From the NCBI RefSeq assembly GCF_000211475.1, contig NC_015474.1:434001-498000 (forward strand): DNA of 64,000 nt, written 5' to 3'. The translations under genes were made by a program, and so were the position numbers. This DNA comes from Pyrococcus sp. NA2. GTDB lineage: Archaea; Methanobacteriota_B; Thermococci; Thermococcales; Thermococcaceae. Numbering within the stretch: position 1 is the first letter of the stretch; every line of letters starts with the position of its first letter. Shown piece after piece: positions 1 through 8,775 of this stretch. The notes beneath the pieces are model-generated. The model searched no databases, was not told the origin of the DNA, and saw nothing but the letters and a program-made list of their open reading frames with translations.

Positions 1-177
1 AAATTAGCTGAAGAGGAGTTCTATAAAATAATTGGAAAGGAGATTATTGTTAGAGGAAATGTCATTGAAGATAGATTCCTTGGCCTTATTTTAAGAGCAT
101 CTTCTTGGGAGGAAGTTGACTATAGAAAAGAAATAGAGGAAATTAAAGAGGAACTCGAAAAGCTTGGGGTGATGTGA
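1..177 (+). CDS. RPA41, large subunit of archaeal replication protein A (C-terminal end only)
   Basis: The reading frame is open from base 1 and ends with TGA at 175-177, giving the last 58 residues of a protein that starts outside the window. By itself the tail is only a charged C-terminal segment ending LEKLGVM. Its identity comes from context: in Pyrococcus the order RPA41-RPA14-RPA32 is a known operon, and the next two genes are clear RPA14 and RPA32. The stop codon is followed after one base by the RPA14 ATG, so the two are translationally coupled. RPA41 is the main single-stranded-DNA-binding subunit in replication, repair and recombination. The family assignment is inferred from synteny and would be settled by the upstream sequence. 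Confidence 0.75.
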   Translation, partial: KLAEEEFYKIIGKEIIVRGNVIEDRFLGLILRASSWEEVDYRKEIEEIKEELEKLGVM

Positions 178-178
178 G

Positions 179-532
179 ATGGAAGTTGTTAGGAGAAGAA
201 GACCTGCCGTTGAGAGAAAAATCAGTGAAATTAAGGAGGATGATACCAGAGTTTCACTCATAGGTAGGGTAATCAAGGTGGACAAGATGGACTACATGTT
301 CTGGCTCGACGATGGAACTGGAATAGCGATAATTGAGAGTGAAAGTGACTTGCCGAAGGTTGGACAAATAGTGAGGGTTATAGGGAGAATAATAAGGAAC
401 GAAGAGGGAATACACATCTACGGTGAGATAATTCAGGATTTCAGTGATGTTGATCTCGAGGCTCTTGAAGAAATTAGGGAGCTCGAGAGGAAGATATTGC
501 CAAAGCTTGAAACCGAATTGACGTGGTGGTAA
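179..532 (+). CDS. RPA14, small subunit of replication protein A
   Basis: This 117-residue protein is a single OB-fold. A beta-rich core (about residues 20-85, including SLIGRVIKVD and FWLDDGTGIAIIES) is followed by a helical tail (about 90-115) that would join the trimerisation helices of the RPA heterotrimer. Length and position match Pyrococcus RPA14. It is placed between RPA41 and RPA32 with a 1-bp gap upstream and a 2-bp gap downstream, so the three subunits should be made together. The complex coats single-stranded DNA and works with RadA recombinase and DNA polymerases. Start is the ATG directly after the RPA41 stop. Confidence 0.9.
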   Translation: MEVVRRRRPAVERKISEIKEDDTRVSLIGRVIKVDKMDYMFWLDDGTGIAIIESESDLPKVGQIVRVIGRIIRNEEGIHIYGEIIQDFSDVDLEALEEIRELERKILPKLETELTWW

Positions 533-534
533 AG

Positions 535-1341
535 ATGAAGAAGAGGTTACCCGCAACTAGAGTTTACATTAAGGACATTCTTGAAGGATACTTCGTTAAA
601 AGCGAGGGGGATTTTGAGCCTAATTATTTAATAACGAAGTACGCTAGGAAGATATACAGGGCCAAAATAGTGGGAACCGTCGTCAGGGAACCCTTAATAG
701 CTGAAGATGAAACCTATGGAAAGTTCCAAGTTGATGATGGAACTGGAGTCATCTGGGTTCTTGGATTCAGAGATGACACAAAGTTTGCAAAGCTTGTAAA
801 GAAGGGAGATCTTGTTCAAGTAATAGGAAAGATCGCCGAGTGGAGAGATGACAAACAGATACTCGTTGAAGGGGTCGCAAAGGTTCACCCAAACATGTGG
901 ATCCTTCACAGATACGAGACCCTTAAAGAAAAGATCGAGCACATAAGGAAAGCAAAGATAGCCTTTGAGATATACAACCAGTACGGAATAACGGCTAAGT
1001 CCAAGGTGATAGCAAAGAATAAGGGAGTTCCAGAGGAACTACTAGAGGTTGTTGATGAGCTCTATGGAATAATGATGGAAGAGAGAAGCATGGAGGAGCC
1101 TGTAGAGGAACTACTTGAAGAAGAGGTTCCAGAGAGAAAGGAGAAGAATGAGTTAATCGAAAAGGCCAAGGAGGACATCCTAAATATTCTCAGACAGAAG
1201 AAGATAGCTGTTTCTAGGAAGTATATAATTAAAAAGCTCGCAAACAAGTATGATGAGGAAACGATAGATGATGCATTAACAGAACTGTTGGCCCAAAGCG
1301 AAATTTATGAGCCAGAAACAGGTTACTATAAGTTGCTGTAA
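535..1341 (+). CDS. RPA32, middle subunit of replication protein A
   Basis: The 268-residue protein has an N-terminal OB-fold (about residues 40-125, with GKFQVDDGTGVIWVLGF resembling the DDGTG turn of RPA14). A charged linker rich in Glu (about 180-205) follows, and then a C-terminal winged helix (about 210-268), the usual RPA32 plan. ATG at 535 is chosen because GGTGGT lies 5-6 bases upstream; an in-frame GTG at 523 is possible but has no Shine-Dalgarno and would overlap RPA14. It is the last gene of the RPA operon. Function in the trimeric ssDNA-binding complex follows from the family; the C-terminal winged helix is typically a protein-interaction module. Confidence 0.9.
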   Translation: MKKRLPATRVYIKDILEGYFVKSEGDFEPNYLITKYARKIYRAKIVGTVVREPLIAEDETYGKFQVDDGTGVIWVLGFRDDTKFAKLVKKGDLVQVIGKIAEWRDDKQILVEGVAKVHPNMWILHRYETLKEKIEHIRKAKIAFEIYNQYGITAKSKVIAKNKGVPEELLEVVDELYGIMMEERSMEEPVEELLEEEVPERKEKNELIEKAKEDILNILRQKKIAVSRKYIIKKLANKYDEETIDDALTELLAQSEIYEPETGYYKLL

Positions 1342-1391
1342 AGGGAAAACATTAAGTTTGGGAGCACCCTAGAGGTATGAAGGTGAACTTT

Positions 1392-2045
1392 ATGGAGGGT
1401 AACCAGGCAAACCAACTTGTGAACAAATTCGTCATCTCACTCCCAGAGGGAAGGATCATTGGGTATGCAACTGACATAAATGTTGAGGTCTCTGGAGATG
1501 AATACTACTTCATACTCAAAATTAAGGCCCTAGAAAACGTCTCAAGAGGAGAATTTCATTCAGGAATGTTTTCATCGGAAAAGAAAATAAAAATAAAACC
1601 ATCCGAAATCGTGAACGTTGGCCCGGACGTTATAATTCTGGGTGGGGGAAGGGTTCCTCCGTTAAGGGAAATTGAAAGGCTAGGTCAAGTTGTTGAGGAG
1701 TACAATGCACTTGTAAAAGAGCTCGAAGAGAAAGAGAAGCATATAAAAAGGCTCAAGGAGGAGAAGGAAAAACTAGAAAGAGAACTTGAAGAGCTCAAGA
1801 GAAAAATCAGAAGATTAGAAGTTTTAGAGGATGACTTTGATCACTTGAAAGAGCAGTTGATAAAGCAGGAAGGACAACTTGAAATGGCAAGAGAATACAT
1901 AAAATTGCTGGAGGGAGTTAGGCACGATATAGATAGCATCAAGGCGAATGTAGAAACATTATTATCAGGTTACCTTGAGGATATCGTGAGAAAGATTGTC
2001 AATGAGGAACTGAATGCCAGGGGATTAAAGAAGACAACTATTTAG
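1392..2045 (+). CDS. PRC-barrel-like protein with long coiled coil, function unknown
   Basis: About 217 residues. The first ~90 form a compact beta-rich domain (KFVISLPEGRIIGYATDINV, then a strand ending VNVGPDVIILGGG) that looks like a PRC-barrel. Residues ~100-180 are a continuous heptad-type coiled coil very rich in E, K and L, and a short helical tail follows. The start at 1392 is preferred over ATG 1377 because AAGGTGA stands 5 bases upstream of 1392. There is no signal peptide or membrane segment. It is separated from RPA32 by about 50 bp and is convergent with secG, whose stop codon it overlaps. The coiled coil suggests oligomerisation or a structural/chromosome-associated role, but this is only inference. 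Confidence 0.75.
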   Translation: MEGNQANQLVNKFVISLPEGRIIGYATDINVEVSGDEYYFILKIKALENVSRGEFHSGMFSSEKKIKIKPSEIVNVGPDVIILGGGRVPPLREIERLGQVVEEYNALVKELEEKEKHIKRLKEEKEKLERELEELKRKIRRLEVLEDDFDHLKEQLIKQEGQLEMAREYIKLLEGVRHDIDSIKANVETLLSGYLEDIVRKIVNEELNARGLKKTTI

Positions 2046-2212
2046 CCGAACAATCTTGGCCCAACTACATGGAGGAGTATCTCAAACATTATCACGATTA
2101 ACGCGAGGGCTATTGCACCTTTTGGAGTTATCTTTATTGCCCTTGTATCCTCATCAAAGAACCTCATCAGTCCAGCTCCTGTTGGAGGTAGTGTTGTTTT
2201 TTCTTTTGCCAT
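2042..2212 (-). CDS. secG: Sec61beta/SecG subunit of the protein translocase
   Basis: Translation of the minus strand gives a 56-residue protein, MAKEKTTLPPTGAGLMRFF... ending VVGPRLFG. It has a short charged cytosolic N-terminus with the conserved PPTGAGLMRFFDE-type motif and a single C-terminal membrane helix (about residues 33-50), as in archaeal Sec61beta. It is part of the SecYE-beta channel. A GGTGG ribosome binding site lies just upstream of ATG 2210-2212, and a TATA-like element lies at 2241-2253. The TAA stop (2042-2044) interlocks with the TAG stop (2043-2045) of the convergent coiled-coil gene, so the two 3' ends overlap completely. Confidence 0.93.
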   Translation of the reverse strand: MAKEKTTLPPTGAGLMRFFDEDTRAIKITPKGAIALALIVIMFEILLHVVGPRLFG

Positions 2213-2240
2213 TGTCCCACCAACTTCAACTCACGCTTAA

Positions 2241-2253
2241 CCTATAAAAATTT
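2241..2253 (-). promoter_or_regulatory. TATA-type promoter of secG
   Basis: On the minus strand the stretch reads AAATTTTTATAGG. It is centred about 35 bases upstream of the secG ATG, consistent with a short leader. Confidence 0.5.
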
Positions 2254-2280
2254 TAAGACGCATTGAAAAATTATCTATAG

Positions 2281-2353
2281 GCCCCCGGAAACCGCGGGGG
2301 AGGAGCTTAGGCTTAAGCCGAGCTATGACTCCCCTTCGCTCCCCGGGGGCACA
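2281..2353 (+). ncRNA. H/ACA-like guide RNA with a kink-turn
   Basis: A GC-rich island of about 70 bases in AT-rich intergenic DNA folds as one H/ACA hairpin. The lower stem is 2281-2288 (GCCCCCGG) with 2343-2350 (CCGGGGGC), followed at once by ACA at 2351-2353. An internal pocket (AAACCGCG at 2289-2296 and TTCGCTCC at 2335-2342) leads to an upper stem GGGGAG 2297-2302 / CTCCCC 2329-2334. Above it GA 2303-2304 faces GA 2327-2328 as tandem sheared pairs. A three-base TAT bulge (2324-2326), a GCT/AGC stem and an apical GGC-TTAA-GCC loop complete a canonical kink-turn for L7Ae. H/ACA RNAs guide pseudouridylation with Cbf5, Nop10, Gar1 and L7Ae. The reverse strand lacks the 3' ACA, which fixes the orientation. 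The rRNA target was not identified. Confidence 0.8.
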
Positions 2354-2356
2354 ATT

Positions 2357-4606
2357 TTAATCTTCTTCGGTGTAAGGCGCCGTTATTACCCTCCTTATTT
2401 CCCTCGCTATCTTCTCTCCTATACCTTCAACTTTCATTAGCTCAGGAACGCTAGCTGTAAAAACCTTCTCAACACTTCCAAAGTGCTTCAATAATCTCTT
2501 CGCTAGAGTTGCAGAAACATGAGGTAAACTCTCAACTATCATCCTCTGTCTCTCGCTCAGGGTTAAAGCCTTCTTATCTCCTCTAATCCTAACTTCCTTC
2601 TTTCTCTCTTCCTGTTCCCTCTTGGCCATGAAGAATATGTACTGAGCCGTCTCATCCGGTGTTGACGTGAATATTATTGGAACTCCGAAGTCAACTATCA
2701 CAGAGACTATCGCTCCCCTAATTGCGTTTGGGTGGACATTCCTTATTCCATAGAGTTGCCCTTCAACGATGATTACTGGCCTTGGATACGCTTCCTTAAG
2801 TCTCTTCACCTGATCAAACAACCTACCATCTATAATTGATTGAATGAAGTCGTTTGCAGACTTCCTCTCTATTGCAACCTCGTCACTCACTATGTAGTCC
2901 CCAACATCTAAATTCTTAACCTCAATCTTTGCTCCAAGGATCTTTAGCCTCTTAACAACTTCGCTCCTAAGTTCCCTGCTGTCTATTATCACCTTAATTC
3001 CTTTTGACTCTTCAGCCTTTCTCTCAGGCTTTGTTTCTTCCTCCTCCTTTACTTCCTTTTTAACATATGATTCGAGGGAAATTTGCTTCTCACGCTTGAC
3101 CATTTGACTAACCATCTTTATCGTCTCCCTCATTATCCTTTCCTTTTGCCTTGAACTCCAATAATACGCCTCATCTCTAGTTCCTTGGGCTATTAGGATT
3201 ACAACCCTTCCTGGCCTCTGCCTTCCAGTTCTTCCTCTTCTTTGGACACTTCTTATGGCAGAGGGGACTGGCTCATAAAAGATCACGAGATCAACTTCAG
3301 GAACATCCAAACCTTCCTCACCAACGCTCGTGGCAACTAGGACATTGAATTCTCCTCTCGAGAACATGTCCAGAATTATCTTCTGCTCTCTTTGGCTCAT
3401 TCCCCTGTCATTTTCTCTACTTGCTTGTCCAACGAACCTTCTCGCTTCGATTCCCTCTTTAGTTAGTTCCTCAACAACCTTCTTTGCGGTCTCCCTATAA
3501 TTCGTGAAAACTATTATCTTTGAGTTAGGCTTCTTCTCCAATTGTTCCTTTATTAATTTCTTCAAGACATTCAATTTTGGATGATCAAGCCCAAGTTCCT
3601 TAGCCTGTAAAAGCAGAGCCAAAGCTTTCTTCATCCTCCTATCTAAAAAGAGTTCTTTGCTGGCTCTCGTTGAGCCTGTCTTTGCTTCTTCGTAGAGCTT
3701 TTTTAGATAAACTCTTAAAGCTGATAGACCTTGAGTTTCGAGGAGTTCGATTGCATGATGCAACTTCAGGGCCATTGCATGAAAGAGAAGGTATTTTCTT
3801 AGATCATGATTGCCTTTTGCCATTTCCTCATTTATTATCTGCCCCGCCTTAAGGACTTCCCTTTTTGGAATATCTGGAGAGGAGGAATCGATGAATCCAG
3901 CCTCGGCCAGTGGTTTAAGTGTATCTTTGAGCATCTCTCTTAAGAGTTTTCTAACTTCCTTGTACAGCTCAGGCAACTCGACTTTAACCCACTCAAATTT
4001 AATTCCCTGGACGTATGGTTTAACATCTGGAGAATTCTCGGAGCGATACTCTATGTGTTCTATTCCAAGATTGTCAAGAACTTCCTTTATCTTCTCAGGT
4101 GTGCTCCCTGGTGATGCCGTCAATCCTATTACAAGCGGATTTTTTGCCTGTTTTAGATATTCCCGAGCTATGTAAACGTAAGCATAATTACCAACAGCCC
4201 TGTGAGCCTCATCAAATATTATCAAGGAAACATCCTCAAGACTTATTCTACCTACAAGGAGATCATTCTCAACAGTCTGTGGAGTTGCAATTATAACCTT
4301 TGCTCTTGCCCAAGCTCTTACCCTCTCATTTGGACTTATCTCCCCAGTTAAGGCAACTATCTTCTCGGGTGGAAGATTAAAGAACTTCCTAAAGGTTTCC
4401 GCATGTTGTAGAACAAGAGGTTTTGTTGGGGCCAACATTAGAACTTTCCCACCATACTTATTTAATCTATAATCAGCTATCATCATGGCTATTATCGTCT
4501 TACCAAGTCCAGTGGGCAGAACTATTAAACAATTCCTGTCCTTACACTTTGCATATATCAACTCCTGATACAATCTCGGCTGAAGTAGTTCCTTCCTAAG
4601 GTACAT
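2357..4606 (-). CDS. hef: Hef, archaeal XPF/FANCM-like helicase-nuclease
   Basis: A 749-residue protein with an N-terminal superfamily 2 helicase (Walker A PTGLGKT near residue 31-37, DEAH near 132-135, SAT-equivalent TASPG, motif VI QRRGRTGR). An XPF/ERCC4-type nuclease domain follows, with GDYIVSDEVAIERKSANDF (about 567-586, the GDXnERKX3D active site). A C-terminal tandem helix-hairpin-helix domain ends the protein. Hef processes stalled forks and flap or branched DNA. ATG 4606 fits the family N-terminus; an in-frame GTG at 4615 would overlap the upstream IMPase stop by 4 bp. The gene is last in a three-gene minus-strand unit with DUF63 and IMPase. Its 3' end lies 4 bases from the ACA box of the opposite-strand guide RNA. 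Confidence 0.95.
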   Translation of the reverse strand: MYLRKELLQPRLYQELIYAKCKDRNCLIVLPTGLGKTIIAMMIADYRLNKYGGKVLMLAPTKPLVLQHAETFRKFFNLPPEKIVALTGEISPNERVRAWARAKVIIATPQTVENDLLVGRISLEDVSLIIFDEAHRAVGNYAYVYIAREYLKQAKNPLVIGLTASPGSTPEKIKEVLDNLGIEHIEYRSENSPDVKPYVQGIKFEWVKVELPELYKEVRKLLREMLKDTLKPLAEAGFIDSSSPDIPKREVLKAGQIINEEMAKGNHDLRKYLLFHAMALKLHHAIELLETQGLSALRVYLKKLYEEAKTGSTRASKELFLDRRMKKALALLLQAKELGLDHPKLNVLKKLIKEQLEKKPNSKIIVFTNYRETAKKVVEELTKEGIEARRFVGQASRENDRGMSQREQKIILDMFSRGEFNVLVATSVGEEGLDVPEVDLVIFYEPVPSAIRSVQRRGRTGRQRPGRVVILIAQGTRDEAYYWSSRQKERIMRETIKMVSQMVKREKQISLESYVKKEVKEEEETKPERKAEESKGIKVIIDSRELRSEVVKRLKILGAKIEVKNLDVGDYIVSDEVAIERKSANDFIQSIIDGRLFDQVKRLKEAYPRPVIIVEGQLYGIRNVHPNAIRGAIVSVIVDFGVPIIFTSTPDETAQYIFFMAKREQEERKKEVRIRGDKKALTLSERQRMIVESLPHVSATLAKRLLKHFGSVEKVFTASVPELMKVEGIGEKIAREIRRVITAPYTEED

Positions 4607-4611
4607 CAACT

Positions 4612-5382
4612 TCACTTCTCAATCGAACTTAAAATCATTTCCAGAAGATCTTCATCATTAACGGCAACTAAGTTAACTTTCTCAGTTGCACTGAAGGATA
4701 CCTCTATATCATCCCCCTTGTCATCCTTAATTATGGCCCCTGCCTCTTTCGCTATTATAATTCCAGCGGCAATGTCCGTTGGCCGTAGGTAATTCCGAAT
4801 ATCAACGACGCCATCGAGAGCCCCCCTAGACAAGTACGCCAGCTCCAGGGCTATAGCTCCCAAAGTTCTTGTCCTCTTAACCTTATTAAGTATTCCAATT
4901 CCCCTTCCCGTTGTATAGAAGCTAATTGAAGGACTATCATCGGGTTTCCTAACCTTAAGCTTTTCACCATTTAGATAGGCACCCTGTCCTGGAATTCCTT
5001 CATAGAATCTCTCAAGTACTGGTTCATAGATAAAGGCATATATCGGCTCATTTCCCTTGAAAACTGCAACGCTAACTGCAAAAAATGGAATTCCAGATAT
5101 GAAGTTGTAAGATCCATCCAAGGGATCAATTAAAACTGTGTAATCGCTACCTTGGTCTATAACACCAATCTCTTCACTCACTATGTTAACACCTAGAGCT
5201 TTAAACTTACTTATCACTAGGTTCTCAGCAACCTTATCAACGATCTTTGTTTCGTCTCCGCTTGGACTTATTGAAACCGTCTCTGCCCCTTTTGAACTTC
5301 CAAAGAGAGGCATTACATTATGGTCAAAATCCCTAACTATGTCTATAGCTATCTTTCTCCAAACTTTTACGCCCATCATCAT
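4612..5382 (-). CDS. Inositol monophosphatase / fructose-1,6-bisphosphatase (archaeal class IV)
   Basis: About 254-256 residues with the Mg2+-dependent sugar-phosphatase signatures: SEEIG near residue 69-73, IDPLDGSYNF near 85-94, and a C-terminal LRPTDIAAG motif. Archaeal members hydrolyse both inositol-1-phosphate (di-myo-inositol phosphate solute synthesis) and fructose-1,6-bisphosphate; which reaction dominates here cannot be read from sequence. Three ATG codons occur at the start, so the exact start is uncertain by one or two residues. The start overlaps the DUF63 stop by 4 bp, and the stop nearly touches hef, indicating one transcript. Confidence 0.92.
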   Translation of the reverse strand: MMMGVKVWRKIAIDIVRDFDHNVMPLFGSSKGAETVSISPSGDETKIVDKVAENLVISKFKALGVNIVSEEIGVIDQGSDYTVLIDPLDGSYNFISGIPFFAVSVAVFKGNEPIYAFIYEPVLERFYEGIPGQGAYLNGEKLKVRKPDDSPSISFYTTGRGIGILNKVKRTRTLGAIALELAYLSRGALDGVVDIRNYLRPTDIAAGIIIAKEAGAIIKDDKGDDIEVSFSATEKVNLVAVNDEDLLEMILSSIEK

Positions 5383-6185
5383 ACCCCCATGAGCATTCTT
5401 AGCAGGTTTCTTGTTCCCGGAGCAAAGCCTAGGATGAATATGACCATCCTAATGAAGTCTAATAACTCTTTCTCTTCCCCTTCCTCCTCAAGTTTAAGCA
5501 TGATCCATAGGGCGGTATATAAGACCACGAACTTAAGGACGTACATAACTGCAGCGGTTCCTGTTAAGCCTATTAAAAGCCCTGGAACAACGTGTTGTTC
5601 CCAATACCCCATAAAGTCCACTCCAACGAATGTTGTGGTTGCATCATAAAAGTGAACATAGAAGAGGTAGGAGTTATTCCTAACAATTTGTAGCTTTCTT
5701 GAGAGAATGTAGACAACTAACTCGGCGAGAATTAGGAAGGGAATGAAATACTTGAGTACGATTAAATTGAAACTAACCTTCTGAAGGTTAGCTGATAATG
5801 CGGCAACATCTATTAAAACAAGCCCCCATCCAAAGGAGAGAAAAACTCCCCTCCAATCCTTAAAGAATCTGTGTGATATTATCAATGCTGGGAATGCTAT
5901 TGAAAAAACGAGAAAGTATATTCCTGGAGAGACAGTTATATAGGTTCTAGGAAAAACCCCGGCATCAGTTAAGGCCCTTGTAAAGGCTCCAAATATCATG
6001 TAGGGGATGAGAGCCCTAAAGAAGGCATTGTCTATCTTTATTCTGAGCTTCTTCAGAACTTTATAAACGAGAAGTGTTGCCAGTCCAAGGATTATGGCGT
6101 ATGTAAGGGTATTAACTGGATTATATCCAGTGTTATACTTTATCGGGTCAACAAAGTACCTCCTAAAGAAATCCACCACTCCCAT
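5379..6185 (-). CDS. DUF63 family membrane protein
   Basis: This 268-residue protein has about seven hydrophobic helices spread over its length, a short N-terminal amphipathic stretch (VVDFFRRYFVDP) and a charged C-terminal segment rich in Glu (LKLEEEGEEKELLDF). The family is archaeal and of unknown function. It starts an operon-like run, overlapping IMPase by 4 bp, after a gap of about 60 bp from EF-2. An integral membrane location is clear; a role linked to inositol-phosphate lipid or solute metabolism is possible from the neighbour but not shown. Confidence 0.8.
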   Translation of the reverse strand: MGVVDFFRRYFVDPIKYNTGYNPVNTLTYAIILGLATLLVYKVLKKLRIKIDNAFFRALIPYMIFGAFTRALTDAGVFPRTYITVSPGIYFLVFSIAFPALIISHRFFKDWRGVFLSFGWGLVLIDVAALSANLQKVSFNLIVLKYFIPFLILAELVVYILSRKLQIVRNNSYLFYVHFYDATTTFVGVDFMGYWEQHVVPGLLIGLTGTAAVMYVLKFVVLYTALWIMLKLEEEGEEKELLDFIRMVIFILGFAPGTRNLLRMLMGV

Positions 6186-6245
6186 GCAAACACCAGAACA
6201 AAATATCTCGTATTCAATTTAAAATTTATCGAGGAAAAGAGAGAA

Positions 6246-8444
6246 TCAGAAGAGAGGACAGACATCCTTCTCAGTTGGTGGATTTGGATCGAGTCCCTTC
6301 CTCTGCCTAATCTGCCTTATCACCTGTTGAGCCAGTTCATTTGGAACCTTCTTAAATCCAGCATGCTCTGTGCTCCATAGGGCTCTACCGCTCGTTGCAC
6401 TTCTTATTGAACCTGCGAATCCGAACATCTCAGCAACTGGAGCTTCTGCAATTATCGTCATTACTTCACCCTCTTGCTTCATGTCAACTAGCTGACCTCT
6501 CCTCTGGGTTATTTCCCTGCTAACAGCACCCATGTATTCATATGGAATGTTGATTATTACCTTCTGGTATGGCTCGTAGAGAACTGGATTGCTCTTCATC
6601 ATTGCACAGTGAATTGCAGTTCTTATTGCTGGGTAGATCTGAGCTGGACCTCTGTGGACGTTGTCCTCGTGAACCTGGGCGTCTATCAGTCTGACTATTA
6701 CCTTCATAACTGGTTCCTTGGCAAGTGGTCCCTCGTCCATAGCCTGGTGGAATCCATCGATTAGCAGATCCATAACCTCATTCAAATACTGGACACCCTT
6801 CGTGTTGTCTATGAACATGTTTCCGTTGTAGATGTCGACTATACCTCTAGCTATTTCGTAGTCCATTCCAAGCTCTGCAAGCTTCTTCGCAACTTCCTTC
6901 GGATTCTTAACCCTACCTTCTGGGATTATTCCCTCCTTGATTGCGTTGTATATCTCGTCTGGCATTGGCTCAACTACTATGTAGAACCTGTTGTGCCTGT
7001 TTGGTGACTTTCCTTCAACTATTGGACTTGGCTTGGTTATGCTCTCTCTGTAAACTACGATTGGCTCTGAAACCTCTATGTCAATTCCCCAGTCTCTCTT
7101 GAGCTTGTACAGCTTAACTTCAAGGTGGAGCTCACCCATACCGCTGAGGAGGTGCTGTCCAGTTTCTTCATCGATCTTAACGTGTAAGGTTGGGTCTTCT
7201 TTAGCGAGTTGCCTTAGAGCTTCAATTAGCCTTGGTAAGTCCTTAACGTTCTTAGCCTCTATGGCAACTGTAACTACAGGCTCACTAACGTAGTGCAGTG
7301 CCTCAAATGGCTCAATTGGTTCCTCAGCTACGGTTTCACCAGCCATTGCGTCTCTAAGACCAGTAACTGCAACTATGTTTCCAGCTGGGACGGCCTCCAT
7401 GTTTATCCTCTCTGGACCCATGTAGATACCTACCTGCTGTATCCTGGCCTTTCTCTTTGTGTTGATTAGGTAAACCTCCTGACCACTCCTCACAGTTCCG
7501 CTCCAAACTCTTCCCGTTGCAACTTCACCAGCATGCTTGTCGATGATTATCTTGGTTACAACCATGACCATCTTACCCTTTGGATCACAGTTAAGCATTG
7601 CCTGTCCAACGTCGCTGTTTATGTCTCCCTGCCAGAGGTGTGGAATCCTGTACTTCTGGGCCTCAATTGGGTTTGGTAAATGCCTAACTACCATGTCAAG
7701 AACTACAACGTGAAGTGGAGCTCTCTGCCTAAGGGTCTTATTGTCACCCTTAAGGGTTAATTCAATTATCTCGTTGAACTTCACACCGGTTCTCTTCATG
7801 AATGGAACGCTGAGAGCCCAGTTGTAGTATGCACTTCCAAAGGCAACACTACCGTCTTCAACCTTGACCATCCACTGCTTCTTGTACTCCTCGGGGGCGT
7901 ACCTCTGGATCAACCTATTGACGTCCATGATTATCTTTGAGAATCTCTCCATCATCTGCTGTGGAGTGAGCTTCAGCTCCCTGATTAGCCTATCAACCTT
8001 GTTTATGAAAAGAACTGGCTTAACGTATTCCCTAAGGGCCTGCCTAACAACGGTTTCCGTCTGTGGCATGACTCCTTCCACTGCGTCAACCACTATTATG
8101 ACACCGTCTATTGCTCTCATTGCTCTAGTGACGTCACCACCGAAGTCGACGTGCCCAGGAGTGTCGATGAGGTTAATTAGGTAGTCCTTGCCCTCGTAGT
8201 TGTGTACCATTGAAACGTTTGCAGCGTTGATCGTTATTCCTCTGGCCTGCTCCTGCTCGTCGAAGTCGAGAACTAACTGCTTACCAGCGAGCTCTTCACT
8301 TATCATTCCTGCCCCTGCAAGGAGGTTATCACTGAGCGTCGTTTTACCATGGTCAATGTGAGCGGCAATTCCAATATTCCTGATCCTTTCAGGTTGAAGC
8401 ATGAGCTCCTTAATCTTCGCAATCATTTCCTCTCTCCTACCCAT
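6246..8444 (-). CDS. fusA: Translation elongation factor EF-2
   Basis: A 732-residue GTPase that drives ribosomal translocation. The G1 motif AHIDHGKTT lies at about residues 28-36, with DTPGHVDF (G3) and NKVD (G4). The domain IV loop [10 protein letters not shown] carries the His that is modified to diphthamide in archaea and eukaryotes. The longer open frame begins with GTG at 8453, but ATG 8444 is chosen because GAGGTGGT precedes it. It is full length and ends KDVCPLF. It is monocistronic as far as can be seen, with its own strong TATA element upstream. Confidence 0.97.
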   Translation of the reverse strand: MGRREEMIAKIKELMLQPERIRNIGIAAHIDHGKTTLSDNLLAGAGMISEELAGKQLVLDFDEQEQARGITINAANVSMVHNYEGKDYLINLIDTPGHVDFGGDVTRAMRAIDGVIIVVDAVEGVMPQTETVVRQALREYVKPVLFINKVDRLIRELKLTPQQMMERFSKIIMDVNRLIQRYAPEEYKKQWMVKVEDGSVAFGSAYYNWALSVPFMKRTGVKFNEIIELTLKGDNKTLRQRAPLHVVVLDMVVRHLPNPIEAQKYRIPHLWQGDINSDVGQAMLNCDPKGKMVMVVTKIIIDKHAGEVATGRVWSGTVRSGQEVYLINTKRKARIQQVGIYMGPERINMEAVPAGNIVAVTGLRDAMAGETVAEEPIEPFEALHYVSEPVVTVAIEAKNVKDLPRLIEALRQLAKEDPTLHVKIDEETGQHLLSGMGELHLEVKLYKLKRDWGIDIEVSEPIVVYRESITKPSPIVEGKSPNRHNRFYIVVEPMPDEIYNAIKEGIIPEGRVKNPKEVAKKLAELGMDYEIARGIVDIYNGNMFIDNTKGVQYLNEVMDLLIDGFHQAMDEGPLAKEPVMKVIVRLIDAQVHEDNVHRGPAQIYPAIRTAIHCAMMKSNPVLYEPYQKVIINIPYEYMGAVSREITQRRGQLVDMKQEGEVMTIIAEAPVAEMFGFAGSIRSATSGRALWSTEHAGFKKVPNELAQQVIRQIRQRKGLDPNPPTEKDVCPLF

Positions 8445-8489
8445 TTCCACCACCTCGATAAGCTTGCTCGGGTTTACTTAAAAGGTAGG

Positions 8490-8505
8490 GTTATAAAGCT
8501 TTTCC
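8490..8505 (-). promoter_or_regulatory. BRE/TATA promoter of EF-2
   Basis: On the minus strand GGGAAAAGCTTTATAA is a good BRE plus TATA element. It lies about 50 bases upstream of the EF-2 ATG, leaving a leader of roughly 20-25 bases. Confidence 0.6.
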
Positions 8506-8529
8506 CAACTCAAATTCTCTCCAGAAATG

Positions 8530-8775
8530 CTAATCGATAACGTCCATCGCAACTTTTATCCACCTAAGATAGGAATTCACGGTCCCCCTCATTGCAGAGG
8601 AGTCTGTTGCAACTATCTCAAGGATTATCTTTTTTCCTTCTCGCTCAAACCTTATTTCACTCCTCCTGTAAGGAACGCTCTTATGTTCATAGAGAACAGC
8701 CCTATAAACGACATCAGCTATTTCCTCACTTGGGAACTCGATCACTATTCTCCCCCTTACTCTTTTCGCCTTCAC
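8530..8775 (-). CDS. pcc1: Pcc1 subunit of the KEOPS tRNA-modification complex
   Basis: A small protein of about 81 residues with the Pcc1 alpha/beta fold: a first strand (RGRIVIEFPSEEIADVVYRAV), a basic middle (VPYRRSEIRFEREGKKIILEI) and a final helix (AMRGTVNSYLRWIKVAMDV). Pcc1 dimerises KEOPS, which makes t6A37 in tRNA with Kae1, Bud32 and Cgi121. GTG 8775 is preferred because GGAGG lies 7 bases upstream; GTG 8781 is the alternative. Either way it overlaps the end of the Brix gene by about 50 bp, an unusually long overlap that implies coupled translation. The family call rests on fold pattern and the conserved archaeal neighbourhood (L37Ae-RpoP-Brix-Pcc1). Confidence 0.85.
   Translation of the reverse strand: MKAKRVRGRIVIEFPSEEIADVVYRAVLYEHKSVPYRRSEIRFEREGKKIILEIVATDSSAMRGTVNSYLRWIKVAMDVID

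Noticed and set aside
2056-2247. Plus-strand 63-residue frame
   Set aside because: It is antisense to secG, whose 56-residue protein on the minus strand is an excellent Sec61beta match.
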